A DNA stretch of 64,000 nt from Acridotheres tristis (Eukaryota > Chordata > Aves > Passeriformes > Sturnidae), in NCBI GenBank assembly GCA_037013685.1, contig CM072898.1:2604001-2668000 (forward strand), given 5' to 3'. Under the pieces are notes generated by a model. It was not told where the DNA came from and ran no database searches. It saw only the letters and a list, made by a program, of their open reading frames with translations. The position numbers were made by a program, and so were the translations under genes. The first letter of the stretch is position 1, and every line of letters starts with the position of its first letter. This document shows, piece after piece, positions 49,320 to 63,000 of this stretch.

Positions 49320-52300
49320 GCCTGCCCACTCATCCTGGCCAGCTCCACACAGTCCTGAGTTGCACCTTCCATCCCTGCAGGACAGCAGCTCCTCACTGAA
49401 ACCAGAGCAGACTCCTCAACATCCCACACCTCCCCCTTCATTCTAGTCCCAATCAAGCTAATCGTGGCATTCATTTGCTAAATTAGTACTAATTAGTGAA
49501 ATGGTAATTAAAAAAAGAATGACAAACCCTTGGATACTGTTCATAATGGACTTCTCAGTACTGTGGAGGCACTGCCATCTCTACCTTGTGCTGAGAAGGT
49601 CAAAGCCATTGGAAGCCATTCAAAGTCACAAGCACAGGTCACAGGGACACTCCAGCCACAGTGCCTTGGCTTCCCCAAACATCCTGGGGAAAAATAGCAC
49701 TGGTTTGAGTCACCACTTAGTGCCATGGAGTGTTTGGTGTTTTTTAGTATGGGGCCCTTCAGAAAGTGACTTCTAGATGACTTACTCTGCAAAGATAATA
49801 AAACAAACAGAACTGGAGCTAGAGAGGAATTTCTGGAGTGCTCAGCACCAGTCCTGGCTTCTGCCATGAGTCCAGGCAGGCCCTTAATGGGCCATGGCAG
49901 GCTGATGAGTGCCAAGTAGGCATAGCCCTTTTAGAGATGCCTAAATACACACTGGTGTTTAAGGAAATAAAAGGCTTTAAAATGTGCTCATTATTTCACT
50001 CAGGTGTACTTGTACTTAAATGACTCTAGTTCATCTAACCTTTATCTCCCAGAACCTGGAGGGCTCAGCTGCCCTTCTCACGTGCTGCCAAGCTTTTCAC
50101 TTTGTGTCAGTGCCCTCTCTGACCAGGCAGCAGCAGAAAGCAAGCATGCAATTGCAGCCTCATCTAATAGCTTAACTCACTTTGTTCTAATTTGTTAACA
50201 CACACACTGTAATTACAGGGCTTGTGTTTAGGCATATTTCAAGAGTTCCTTGTACATGTAACAAAATAGGATAATTCATCCAGATCCCATCAGGGAAGAC
50301 CAGTCCTCTGTGTAAAGATGGGAATCTGGTGCAGATCGAACCTGATGTCTGGCAAGATTCTGCTTTTGCATCTTGTCCTTGTGCCTTTGCAGCCTCACTG
50401 GGAACTGCTGTGAAGAAGCAGAGATGCAGGCAAATTCCCTCATGAGTGTGCCCAGTGCTACTCCAATTTTCAGTGTGGGCTGTCTTCCTTGCCTTTTCTT
50501 GGTTAGGGATGCCCTGGAAGCTTGAAGATGCCAGTCTGGAAAGGACAGGTTCATGATGCAGAGGGCTCCTGTGCAATCAATCATCCCCAGTGTGCTAGAG
50601 GGGTGCACAACACAAAGGGGACCTGGCTATTCACACCAGGCTTCTTGCCAGCATAGCTCTGTTGCTCAGAGGTGCACTGCCTTTCTCTTCCTGACCATTG
50701 TAGCTATGGCAGCAAAAATGTAAATGCAGCTCAGGTGTTGGAGTTGATCCTTTGCCCTGTGTACACCTAATGGCAACACCTTGTGTTGTTCAATAAGCTC
50801 TTTCTTGCATCTCTCATTGCACAGACTGAGCCTTGAAGAAGTTTTTTGGATCCTGTATAAGACCTTGGCCAGGTAATGTGCAGCCCTGCAGAAGGGGCAG
50901 CTTCTCCTGGTTGTGCCCCCAGCAGGGGCTGAGGTTTTGCTCTGCTCCAGGACGTTTGCTGAAGATCTGCACCAAAACATCAAAATCACCCTTGTTCCAG
51001 ACTCAGTGATGCTCACTGCTTCTGAACACTGAGCAGAGCTGCTCACATGCTCTGAGATGGCATTAAACCAACAAAGAACAGCTGATACAACTGGCTGGTG
51101 GGAAAACAAGTTCATGGCATTTTCTCATCTAGAAACCTGTCTCACCTTAATGCCAGTATTCTCTCGATACTCTTGTGAGCCTGTTCCCCAAATGGATCTG
51201 CACTTGGCAGAACAGCAGGGTGCACCTGTGCCCTGCAGCTCCATGCTAGTGGGCTCTGAAGGTGAGGTCCTGTGCGAGGCACTGAGGGCTCTGCACCCTG
51301 CATGCTTGGTATTGAACTGCAGTGATCTTTACAATGCAGTGAATTCTTGGCCTTTGAGCGGGGCTGTTGTGTGTGGGCACAACGTGATGGTAACAGCTTT
51401 GCAGTGGTGATGGTCTTTTGGGAGATGGCAGGGTGGCAGTGTAACCAGGAAGGTTGGTGCCTCTCTCCTGACGCTTTTATGGAGTTTCTGACAATAGTTT
51501 AAGACACTTAATTTATAAATTTCTCAAGAGAGATTTTTACTTCCCAGAGGACTGAAGCATTTTGAGCTCATCACACTGAATTATTGGCCCCAGATGAAGA
51601 TGAAACCATGCAGCTGCCTGGCCCATAATGCTTCCATGAGAGGATGGACATGGCTGTCAAGGGCAGGCTCTGTCTAAACCTATCCTAAGGATCACAGCCC
51701 CAGCCTGGAGCTGGAAAGAGCCCTTGCACTGAGGGAATAACAATTTACAATTGCTCTTACTAAAGCTACACTTGGCCTTTTATCTGACCTTCTTTGATCT
51801 CCTCCACAACCTCTGGCAGGTCTTCAGTGCATTCGGTTCTTTATATTAAAGCAATTAATCTCACATGCAACCAATTAGGTTAAGACATAGTTTGATGGCC
51901 ATAATATTGTACAGACATCCTACCAAGTTTTCAGCAAGTAAGGGTGACTCCTACATGACACTTTCTAGTGACTGCAGTTCAGAAATATCCCAAGGAAAAA
52001 AACATATTCCAGAATTACCCTCCAAGCTTAAATGTCCCACTTGCAGACAACATGCTGGCTTTGTTACATATAATAGGGAGTCAAACACTGCTCCTTCTTC
52101 TTGGGCACAGCATGCAGGGCAAGAATCTCACTAGACCTGTGTGAACAGGTTTGTCATCCAATAACCTCTTCACCTGCCACTGTCATTACTAGCAACCCAC
52201 ACTAAATGTTGTGCTTATCAGAAGCAAAGAGGCTGCAGCACATGTAAAGTCTTTTAGCTTCATCCATTTTGCCCGGGTCCCTAAGGAGGGGTGGAAGAGC

Positions 52301-55299
52301 AGCTGATGCAGGAGAGCATTTGCTCTCACTGCCTTTGCTCTGAATGCAGTGCAAGCCTCAGTGCTTCTCTCTCACGCTGCTGTAGTGATGCAGTGCAGTA
52401 GGGTATCAGCTAAAGCTCCTCTTTGGGCAGTCTTCAGTCTGTGAGGCATCCTCCATCTGGTCCTGGTGTCAAATAGATCCCAGTTTTACATGGATGAAAA
52501 ACGACACTCCCCTTTGCTTGGGTAACCTTGGGACTGCACAAGTGTTCCAAAATTCAGCAGAGGCATTGAAAGCATGTCACCACTGTCTCTTCTGACCTGT
52601 GGGATGCAGGCTGTTGACACTGGTGTATGTTGAAGTGTCCTAGAGTCCGTTCACTTGGACTTTGCTCTGTCAGGGACAGAGAGGAGGCACATTTCCTTGT
52701 TTGGGTCCTTTTCTTTCAGTGAAAGGAGCCAGCACTAATGCTCAGTGCTGGTTTGTTTGCTGGCTCTCCTACCAGGGAGAGGATTTCTTGTGTTTGGGGG
52801 CCTGACAGCAGCAAAAGCAACTGCAGGATATTTCTCTCACACCTTGAGAGCTCTTTCAGAAATAGTGCTCATTCCTTGCTGCTCACACCTTGCCAAGAAC
52901 AAAGAGACTCCCATGTCCACTCCCATGTGGACCTTGTAGGTCTTGCCGTGGCACAAATGTACAACAAGAAGTCCAGAAGCAGCAATGTTACAGACCATGG
53001 CTCTGGCACTAGACTATTTGTACAGTTTTTGTATTACAACAAAAGGTCTGGACAATGTGGCAATAGGAACTCTAATGGACTTCAGATGGAGAATTATCTA
53101 ATGGAGCAGCTTTCCTCCAAAAATGTCATTCTGTCAAAAAGCTGCTGAAACTATCGTTTTACCTACTATTTTTCTGGGAAAAAAACCCCAAAACAACCCA
53201 ATATTTTTTAAAATAAAAAATTTAGGGTTATTTATTTTATATAATATATGCATTTTTAAAAGCTATAATGATCTAAATCAGCCTAAACTATTTATTTTTG
53301 TGGAATTTTCCTTTGTGGAGAATTTCAACATTTTGAGGTTTTGTTTTGAATTGGAATGAAAACAAATTTCAAAATCTCAAAATTGTCTGTGAAACACAAT
53401 TTCCACTCTCTGGCCAGCTCAAGTTTCAGGCTAGAGCATGTATAATAGCTCCCCTGCAGGGAAGCTCTTTAGGAAAAATGACTTTGAATTAATTTACTGG
53501 TGCAAACATATAGTTTTAAAATTTGTCAATTTGTCCAAGCCGCCGTGTCCCTGCTGAAAGCTCCTCCAAGTCATAAGAAGCCTCCACAAGTTCCTGAAAG
53601 ACTTGTTTCTGAAAGGCATTGCTAACTTTGTAAAATTGATGGTGGTCATTCCCTGGCATTGATATTAACCAGGCAGTAACAGTCGACACTTATTTGCAAG
53701 AGACCAAGAATTGATACCATAACTATTTTCTTAGTCAACTTTAGTTGGACTCCTTTTAATAGTTTAAACTAGAGATTAAGAACTTTATATTACATTTTCA
53801 ATGTAAATCTTGTTTGCTCAGACTAAAATATTCAATAGAACAGAATTTATATATTACAATATTTAGAGGAATTTAAGTGTTTACAGCCTTAGCAAATAAT
53901 TTTGCTTCAAAACACCCCAAACTACTTGCATTTTCACGTGTAAGGAACAGAAACCTACCATAGAATAAATTAATGATTAGGAACATTAATGAAGACTCAG
54001 TGTAAGTTTTGTTTTCAAGTGAGTCACTTTGGATTTATGGTGACATAAATGAGATCATAGGCCAATCTGTTCACAGCAGCTTTATACACCATATAGGTAT
54101 TAAGCAGCCTAATGCTGAAGCACATTAACATAAACAGCTTGTAAGTTAATCCCACGTGCTTTAAAATTTAAAAAAACCCCAAACCAAACAAGAACAATCC
54201 ACCTCTGCATGCCATGGGACTTTTTGCTGCCTTTTTCTGGCTGTGCTTTACTGAAGAGAAGTTGGTGTGCACTGTTCTCCAGAGAGTGTCTGCTCCTCCA
54301 GAAAGCAGAGCTTTGTGTCAAGGTGAAAGCTGAACCAAACACACACTCTGCAGCCAAAGTTTGTTTAGAACTCCTGACTGCTGGGTCAGTTATGTGGCAG
54401 TTTCACTAAACAAACAAGGAAAGCACAGGTCAATGTCCAAATCCTGGAGTGCAGCTTATTTAAACAGCTTCAGTAGTTGGTAGAGGAGCAAAGCTGTAAG
54501 TGGAAACAAACTGCTCTGCAGTAAATAGCAGGGAATGAAAGACAGTAGATCAAATCAGCCCAGGTATTACTGAGGGGTTTGTTTGAAGATGCCTTTGATC
54601 AACTTGCTCAGCTTGATGCAGGAAATTATTGAAAGCACATTTGGCACTCGATGAGTTTGTTGCAGAATCAGCAACACAAATCTTTCAATCCACTATCTTG
54701 AGCTGCTATATTGTAAGGTGTGGGTTAAATCATCATGAAAGGAATCACTCTCTAAAAGACTGGAGAGGAGAAACCAAACCAAAAGTACGTGGTAAATCTA
54801 TAAGGAATGACCCAGAGGAGAGCAGCCAGCTGAATCAGTACTGTTTGTATCTCTTTTCCACTCCTCAATTCAGCAAGATATTTTCTATGATCTTACTGAG
54901 TTAGCTATTGACCTTGCATATATAAACCATCTCCTTTGCTAGACTGCCCATCCATCTTATACCCCTCAGCACAGTTATACAATCCCCATCTAAATCCCTC
55001 CCTCCTGGCCCTGTACACGTTAGCCTGCTCCTATTTGGATGCTGACTTTGCAGGAGCACTGCCAAGGCACCTTGTCACACCAGCAGCCTGCAGCTCAGAT
55101 CAACAGCAGCACTTTCCCTCCTGGAAGGGAAGCTGGAACAGCTGGAAGTGAGAGGAAAGGGTCTAGCAGGGAGGCAGCTCCTTGCTGGGAAGGACCTATT
55201 TGTGGCTGTCTTGTGCTGATAGTATTTCACTTGTTTGATATTAGCAAATTCATCAACTGGAGTCTTGGTCACTTTCCTCAGTGTAAAATTTCAATATAC
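49320..55299. other. Gene-free stretch
   Basis: About 6 kb without a defendable gene. Homeodomain-like TAAT sites around a 14-base palindrome lie at 49481-49508. AT-rich DNA with an AAAACCCCAAAACAACCC tract lies at 53170-53400, and a related AAACCCCAAACCAAAC tract lies at about 54171-54190. Open frames are short and random-looking. Confidence 0.5.
49481..49508. promoter_or_regulatory. Palindromic TAAT cluster, possible homeodomain sites
   Basis: AATTAGTACTAATT (49481-49494) is a perfect 14-base palindrome that presents two inverted TAATT cores. A further GGTAATTA follows at 49503. Such spacing suits paired homeodomain binding, but the site is defined only by short motifs and occurs in AT-rich DNA. 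Confidence 0.2.
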
Positions 55300-55361
55300 A
55301 AAATATTCTGAGTTGGAAGGGACCCACAAAAATCATCAAGTCCAACTCTTGAGTGAATGGC
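55300..55361 (-). repeat. CR1-type 3'-end fragment
   Basis: The + strand reads AATATTCTGAGTTGGAAGGG, then ACCCACAAAAATCATCAAGT and CCAACTC. This is the well-conserved terminal block of a CR1-type bird repeat in reverse orientation. It is truncated after about 60 bases. It is much less diverged than the CR1 at 23.5 kb, so it was probably inserted later. Confidence 0.8.
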
Positions 55362-58300
55362 ACTCTGTCTTGGTTTGGTTCTGCTGTGCCTGTAGAACAG
55401 GCTGCCTTTAACAAGAGTAAACATAAACCAGGGTTGTCTGGCTTTGAACACTCCAAACTGGAACCAAAACAGAGCACGTTTTCAAAATCAGAGCAACCTT
55501 ACTTAGGCAGATAAGTAAGGGAAGTGGGCAGAGAATGGGAAGGTCCTAGGAAGATTGTAATGCAGGAATTCTTCCATTCCTAGACAAAACCCGTCTAAAT
55601 AGGTTTGTGGTCAATACTTGAAGCAGGCAATTGACTCTCCCATCAGCTCCTTCAGGGGAGTGATGGTGGCTGGCACAGGGAGCTCCTTTGTGGTTCTGCT
55701 GGCAGTCTGACATGTGAAGGTGTGCTAACATATTAACTGGGCACCACAGGATGGAAACCACTGCTTCTTTTGATTCTACCTATGAAAGGTTTTTTTCTCC
55801 TCGGCATGTAAACATGTGGGCAAACAGAGACAATGGTTTAAAAAACAGCAAGCATGATTAAAATGCTTAAAGGAGAAAAAATAATTGTTCAGCTGAGCAG
55901 AAGTGAGAGGGAGGCAACTGTCCAACTTGGAGAAACAAGGGATTTGTTCAGGGAGTCACAGAAATATTTGTGTGGAAGCCATGGGAGAAAATGAAGAAAT
56001 GACAGTTTATAATAAATATCAAGACAATCTTGTATCATTAAGATTTCCAGGCTAGGAAATATTTTCTTTGGGAAGGCTCTGGCCTCCAATTCTAAGAGAG
56101 ATTTTCTAATAGCTAAAGAAGAAATACATGTGTGGAGTAATTGAAATAGCATTAGATTCCCATGCAGAGCAGTAAGCATTCCACAGGACTAAAAACCTGT
56201 CAGAGAAATCTAAATCACTGCCCCAAAGTAATTTCAGCTACCTATGGTCTCTAATCTGTAACTGTGTCAGCAGGAAATAATGGGGAAAATTAAATGGCTC
56301 CGTACAAAACCAATAATGAAGTAAAAACCCACAAAATCTATGACATAAAATCAGTATGTCACTCACCTTTTTGTTGCCCAGCTCCTTTTACAACGTAGAA
56401 AAAGCTGTTTTGCAGTGCCATAGCATAAGAAAAGCTTACTACAGGCGGTCTTGCAACTTTTTAAGCAGATAAACACAATCACAAAGTCTACTTTACAATT
56501 CTATTTTATTGGTAGTAGAAGCATCTATAGCTGTAATGGCTGGTGTGTTACAGTAGCTTTGAGATCCATGAACTGTATCCCCCAGCCTGATGCAAAGTGC
56601 ACTCTACAAGCATATAATAACAGATAGAAGAGTTTAAAATCTTGACATTGCTTGTATGTAAAATTTTGATTTAAAATCTGCTTGCTGGAGCAAAGATTTA
56701 TTTGTGTGTTTTTCTTTACACCGTGAGGAATGTGACTACTCACAGTGTGGAAAGCAAAGCACATGCAGCATGAAAATCAGGAACAAGTAAGCAAGAGAGG
56801 GGAGATGGAGAATATTAGCAGCCCTGAAGGCTTTATTTGCCTTCATGTCCATGAAATCTGAAGCTTTACTTTCTGCTGAACCCTCCCACACTCAGAAAAC
56901 ATGGGTGAAGACCCAGAGCATACTTAGACCACCTTAAAGCTTTGGATACTTAAAAATGGCACCATGGTTTGGCTTCTCATTTGGCATCTGGTTTCTGAGT
57001 CTTGCAACGCATTAGGATCACGTTTTCAGGCATTCCCCTGCAACTGGAAGAATTCGAAATTTATTGTAAAAAAAAAAAAAGAAAAGTGAGACAGTCATGT
57101 GATTGTGTGCTTCCAGAAGCTGAGACTTGAAGAAAAAGCCCACCCTAGACTCACAATAAAATCATGAGAATTGAAAACACCAGACTTAAGAAGCTCATCC
57201 AAACTTTCTGCTGTGCATATGTAAAACCAGGGTGTTGTCAGGACTAGTTAACTAATGTCATAAAGCACTCATAGAACAACATTAGTTATTATTTAGGAGG
57301 AAACCAAAGTGTAAAGTGTTCTACATATAAATCTGCCCTTTAGAAGAGCAACATTAAAAACGCAAGATTGAGCTCTGGATTAGTGAAGGGTAATAAAGAG
57401 GTTTTAAACACAGCCATAACTCATTCTGCATGAAAATGACTCAGCAGTGTCTTGACCAAGTTGGAAACAGGACCTCTGGAAGTGATTAGGAGTGGACTGT
57501 CTCCTAACATGCCTTCCTCAATCTGCTGGGCATGGCAGATGAGCAGAGCAGCCCAGTGAAAGGAGCAAACCCCATGGCTCTGCATCTCCACAACCTTTGT
57601 CTCAGGAGCTGAGTAAAGAGTGGTGGCACTGGCTCTTCTGGAATGACAGGTAATGCCTTGCAAACAAGCAGATTGTGCTGGGAAATACATTGTGTGGCCA
57701 TCCTTGTGTCTGTGTTGCAGTGATTTTGGTGGTTTTGGACTATCTGCAGCTTGGCTATACAGACTGAACACCCCCACTAGCAGTCACAGTCCATCTGGTG
57801 CACTCCTGAAGTGCTTTTGGGCAGAGCAATCCAGTTTGGACTGCTAAGACCACGCTGCCATGGAAGCAGATTTGGGTGAGTGGGGACAACAGCAAGATTT
57901 TCTTCAAAAGCTTCTTCTCAGTGGAACCAACCCACTGCCACCCTCAGCTCAGCATGGCTGATGGAAGGAATATCATCTCTGAGAGAAGAATTGAGCCTTC
58001 TGCAAAAAATATTTTGTGCCAAGCGTTTTTCTTCTTTGTCCACTTGTGGGTTCATAAAAATATTGCCAACCCCCCTGTTGGTGTTTGGTTGGTGACAGCA
58101 AAAGCAAGCCTGCTGACAAAAGGTTTGCTTTTCCTTTGCACCTTTTGCAGACTCTTCAGAAGACCTTCCTAGCTCAGACACCCCCAGCTAAGAATAACTA
58201 GTTTCAGCCTTTTGGACCAGATCTGTGAGCAGCAGAGCTCTGTTCAGTTTGATGGCAGTAAAATAATTCACACATGTTGAAACACTCATTTCCTGGCTTT

Positions 58301-58919
58301 AGCTGCCTTAGAGCTGGACCCATCTGAAATGCTACAGAACTGCTTGGAAGCTGCTGGTCTGCTCCCCTTTCAGATGCAACGTGAAGGGAGTGCTGTTACT
58401 TTGTTAGGAGAGAGTTTAAAACAAACAAGCCACCACCAACTGCAGCTCATGTATATGGGTATGATTTTAAATTGCAAACAGGAGGCTACTTGGCTTTGCA
58501 TAGTAAGCATTGTCTGGCAGTAAATTGTCTCCTCTGATCTCCCTGAGCCTTGGATTGCTGCTGTGAGATTGTGTCACAACTAGTCATTAATTATTTCATC
58601 AAAAGCCTATTTTTCTCATTTCCTCATCATTATTTCCACCTAGTTTCTTTTAAATTGAATCCATTTATTGGCAAGGTTTGTTTCTCCCCTAAGTGGGGTC
58701 TGGGCTCTGCAGAGCACAACATTGACCTTAGGAAAAATATATTGTTAACATATGTAGTTCACGTGCATACATATGCATACACTGAGCAAGAAATTACTGT
58801 ACGTGTGTATAAACATTGCTCTGGAACTCTGACCCTCCTCTCATTCACTCTAGGAGCAAATTCCCTTTCTCACTACCTACGAATTCCTCCCCTCTTCCTA
58901 CCTGATAAATAGGATAAAC
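55362..58919. other. Gene-free stretch
   Basis: Unique-looking DNA, AT-rich in places, with a poly-A of 13 at about 57067-57079. No coding signal I can support. Confidence 0.5.
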
Positions 58920-58976
58920 GATAAAATATTGTGGGAAAAAAATATTGGGCAAGGAAAAGGCATTGCTATTCTCACC

Positions 58977-59114
58977 ATGGGAATGAATAAACGAGGAAAA
59001 GCAAAAAGGAAAAAGGTAAAAGGTGAGTGCAGGTCTCAGGAGATTCATGTCCTTGGGAGATACTTATATTTTAAAAGTGCCACAGTGTTCTTGGAAAATG
59101 GAGACCCTCCCTAG
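58977..59114 (+). other. Weak candidate first coding exon with consensus splice donor
   Basis: An ATG at 58977 lies in a strong initiation context (CTCACCATGGG). It begins a very basic peptide, MGMNKRGKAKRKKVK, whose frame meets an excellent donor, AAAAG|GTGAGT, with the intron starting at 59023. If unspliced, the frame stops at 59114. The basic run would serve as a nuclear localisation signal. Support is limited to these two motifs; I find no partner exon or promoter. Chance is quite possible. Confidence 0.12.
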
Positions 59115-59189
59115 TAATTCCAGCCCTGATAGGCAAGACAGGTTAGCTCTAGTCATTGGGACAATTACAAATATAAGAGAGTTGGGATT

Positions 59190-59560
59190 AGCGAGCCAGA
59201 GAAGTGGGGGAGGAGCAAGGCAGCCAAAACATCCAGTGGAGAGGCTCGGAAAGTTCTCCTGTCACCAGCTGAGATGCAAGTAACGAGAGGAATGGGAAGA
59301 ACTGCCAACACCTTCATCCCCTCAGAGAACAAAAGCAGCCTCACAAGCACATTGAGGGAAGAGCCTGAAGAGCAGAGGCTACCGGGCTGCAGTGAGCCAG
59401 AGGTGAGGGGAGTGTCCCAGAGAGGCTCTCCGGGCAGTCCCAGCAATACAACACTCTGGATGCTAAACCAAACCACGCTCTGTTCGACAAAGCTGCTGCT
59501 GCCACCCTTCCATAGCCTGAGGCTGGAGCAGCCCGGCTGCAGGAGACAGCAAATTGCTGT
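59190..59560. other. Modest GC/CpG-rich segment
   Basis: About eight CpG dinucleotides in 370 bases, against a CpG-poor background, in a GC-richer segment. It contains a donor-like CCAGAG|GTGAGG at about 59397-59408. A + strand frame of 98 codons (59274-59570) crosses it but is not recognisable. It could be a small regulatory element, a non-coding RNA exon or an old GC-rich repeat. Confidence 0.25.
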
Positions 59561-59780
59561 ACCTACTTAAGAGTCATCTTGGTGAAGAGCCTGGTAGTTT
59601 TTGGGCAATACAGAGTCTTTTCTTGACAATCTGTTCAGCATGCTGTGTGCAAAGCAATGTGGAATGTCAGCAAGATCCCTTTGTGTCTGACTCAGCAATG
59701 GCACCATGATAAGCATGGTTTGTCCTGCAGCTTGTGCTAAAGAACGCAAGACTCACCACAAGGACTCCAACTCTTTCACA

Positions 59781-60010
59781 ATATGAGAACACAAGAACAG
59801 AAGAGCAGCCACACTGAGCCAGGCCAAAGGTCCATCCAGCTCCTGTCTCCAACAGTGGGCAAAAGCAAAATGCCTGGGGAAAAGTATGAACACAGGGTAA
59901 GCACATAAAACATTTCCCCTGAGTGCTCTCCCAGCCACCATCTCCAGATTAGAAAATTTTGGAGCCAAGGATGTTTTGATGTACTTAGAGCCCTGGGTTG
60001 CATCCCTCAA
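59781..60010 (-). mobile_element. Old CR1 LINE 3' fragment, second subfamily
   Basis: The + strand opens ATATGAGAACACAAGAACAG, then GCAGCCACACTGAGCCAGGC and CAAAGGTCCATCCAGCTCC, then CTGTCTCCAACAGTGGGC. This is the reverse complement of the CR1 3' region best known from turtles, crocodilians and older bird CR1 groups. It continues with a CTCTCCCAGCCACC block (about 59926) and fades near 60000. No open frame of the LINE survives. The frames around 59753-60010 on the minus strand are remnants or chance. Confidence 0.8.
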
Positions 60011-63000
60011 GTCCTTGTGCTTTCTCTAATCCTTATGCTTTCTCAAGACTTAGTCTTTCTGATCTCTTATTTATTTGCTCTTCAGATGTCCTTCATTCTC
60101 TGCATGCTGGATGTATGCCCCTCTATATTATTCATCTGTGTTTTCACTGAGTTTTAGTCATACATGCTCCTCCTTTATTCTCCATCCTTCAAGCTTCACC
60201 ACAACTCATGAAGAAGATGCCTAAAGCCCAAAGTCACCCACTGGGGCTGTCCATCACTTGAAAGTTGCTACAAACCCTAAAAACGTTTTGGTTCCATGGT
60301 ACACATATTGTCCCACATTTCCTCACACACACAGTTTCTTTCTGGCCCTTCACTTTTGCAGTTCTTTGTCTAGGACTGGTGCCCCTTTTTGAGATTTACC
60401 CCTTTGTGATCCCCCTCAATTCTCAGTGGATTATCAGATTTTCCCCTGAAATGTTTGGCTTATTTGTAGCAGAACTGTTGATTAGAAGTGGACCAATTTT
60501 TTGGTGCTGTCACCTTGTGTAATCAAGGTTGGACCACAGAGTATGCGACACTCCTGCACTAGGTGGATGAAACATACATCAGATTTCTGCAGTGTGAAAA
60601 AGACAAAAGCCTTGGGTCTTTGCAGAAATCCCTGTGCAATCTTTATGGCTCCTGAGAAAGACCCATTAAACTGTCTGCAAGCCCCTTTTGACAAAGACCC
60701 CACTATGAGGGGACATTACATGTAGTGGCTCAGCTTTAGTAATTCAGAGCTGACGGTGAGGAGACGAGTCCCTGATATCTGCACCATGGGGCTCATTCCC
60801 AGAAGCAACAAGTCATTTTCAGTGCTACTACAGGCAGGGGAGGAGTTTGTGCAAGAGATCACAGCTGTCCCTTTTGGAAAGGTGGTGTCCATACTTCACC
60901 CTGGCCTTCCTCAGTGATGAATCACCTCTCCAAGAAAGATGCCCCCATGAGTGCAGTGGGGTCAAAGAGCTGCTCTTGCACCCATGGTGGTGAGTCAAGC
61001 CTCTGCCCTCTATGCTGCCTTGGATTGTCATCAATGTTGATGTGCAGAGCCCACTGTTCCTCTGTGTGGGGTAAAAAGCCCCAGGAGCTTCCTCAGTAGG
61101 GCTACAAGCTTTGAAATTACTCTTTCTTTCTTTCTTCTGGGGAAGATGAACTGATCAAAGTGAATCAAAGAAAGGCTGATCACCACTCCTTTCTTGTGAA
61201 ATGGAAGTAGGTCAGGGAAAGTCATATGATTTTTCTTACTCTTTCCTCAGCAGTAACCAGAGTGAAGGATTGAGGCTCAAAGGCCCTTGGCAATTTTTTC
61301 CTCATCCACATGCTTCACAGGTATTCATTATATAGAGTTAATTTCTTTCCTGGCCTCTAATCTTGAAGGTTGAGTTCCATTGCTTATAGAAATGGTACAC
61401 TCTGGGGGCAGGGTTCTCCTAATTGTCCCAACTCCCAGAGTTCTCACAATTCCCTGTGCTGCCATCAAGGTGCAGAGACCATGTCTACATATCTGCAGGG
61501 AGCATGTCTGAATGGCCAACAGCCAGAAAGTGTGCATCATTTCAGGCAGTGTTCTTGTGAGCTCCTGACAGGAGATATCTTAATTTAGAAAAGCAAATGT
61601 GAGCAAATCTTGCTGCACACACAAAGAACAGAGAGGATGTACAAAAACGTGTAGCTTAACTCCTGGATGTTCATCACCACGACTTGTCACAGGAGCCATT
61701 GCAGGACTTCTGGAGTGTCCAGCCTCTGCCAAGTCAGCTGTTGTTCACCTCTGCAAATGGCATTGGCAGAATCTGTGCATATTTTAACCCTGCAGCACAC
61801 CGTGACATCTGAAGCCATCCGAGCAGGTGACCAGCTGCAAACTGGTCCAAAACTGGAATTAGCTTCTGCCCTAGAAGGAGCACACAAAACACAGAGGAAA
61901 GCTATTATCAACATAAACAGAGTCTTATTTTGGCTTTGCCTGCTGTTGCTTCTTTGTGTCAGGTGTGAAGTTGTTGTCCTACAACTAACAGCAGGCACAT
62001 GCATGCATGACACTAACAAAGCAGAAGGAGATGTCGTTCTCTACTGGAATTAAAAATCTTGCCAGGAAGAGGAAAGAAGATTTTTAAATATGGTGTCACT
62101 ACATTCCCATGACTCTATAGAGAAGGAAAATAGTTAAAGAACTCTTACTTAACATCTTTATTGGTGTATAAGCAAAATGAAATTATTTTATAGCTAAGGT
62201 TTCCAGTGTAAAAATGCTGTGAAAAAGGACACTTAAACCCTATTTAAAGTAAATATATAAATTAGCCTTTGTTTGGAAATGTTTTCTTCAGTTCAGGGAA
62301 AAGAAGTTATTACAGCATTACTTTCACCCACACTTTTATTTTACCTATTCTTTCAACTGTATTTAAAATACTAAATATTTTTAATACTTGCTATATAGGG
62401 ACTGAGTTCTTAGGGGCAGGACATTTTTCTCCAACATCTAACACAACAAGGTTATGTTCTGGCTAATAGCCAGGACATCCATTCCAAATGAATATTAATG
62501 CTACACCTCAGCATGCACCCTCTGATAGTCAGGACTGTAATTCACAACACACATCTCACTGAGAGATATTTCTGCACAGCACTCCAAAGACCTAACAAGA
62601 TTTGAGCAGATGACAGAACAGCCTGGTAAGCTGGCAGTGATAGCAAAGATGGACATTTTTGTAGGAAACCTAGAGATTTATACAATCTATTCCAAAACAG
62701 AAATACATTATGGAAACACTATTCATCTGCATAATTGCAGGCTACATAATGCTGTCTAATTTGTGCAGCCCACTGTGCTGGAATATGTGCACTGATCCCC
62801 TAAGGTCCACTGAACTCCATTTAAAACAGATTAGCACTAATCATAATGTTTTCTCACACTTCCTATGCAAGAATAAACAGTAGAAGGAATGAATTGCTCT
62901 GGCCCTCATGCACATGCAGAGACTGTAGAGCTCATTGTGTCCTATCACAGCACACCTCAGACAGCACAAGGCAGGTTATCTCCTTATGGAGGTAACATCA

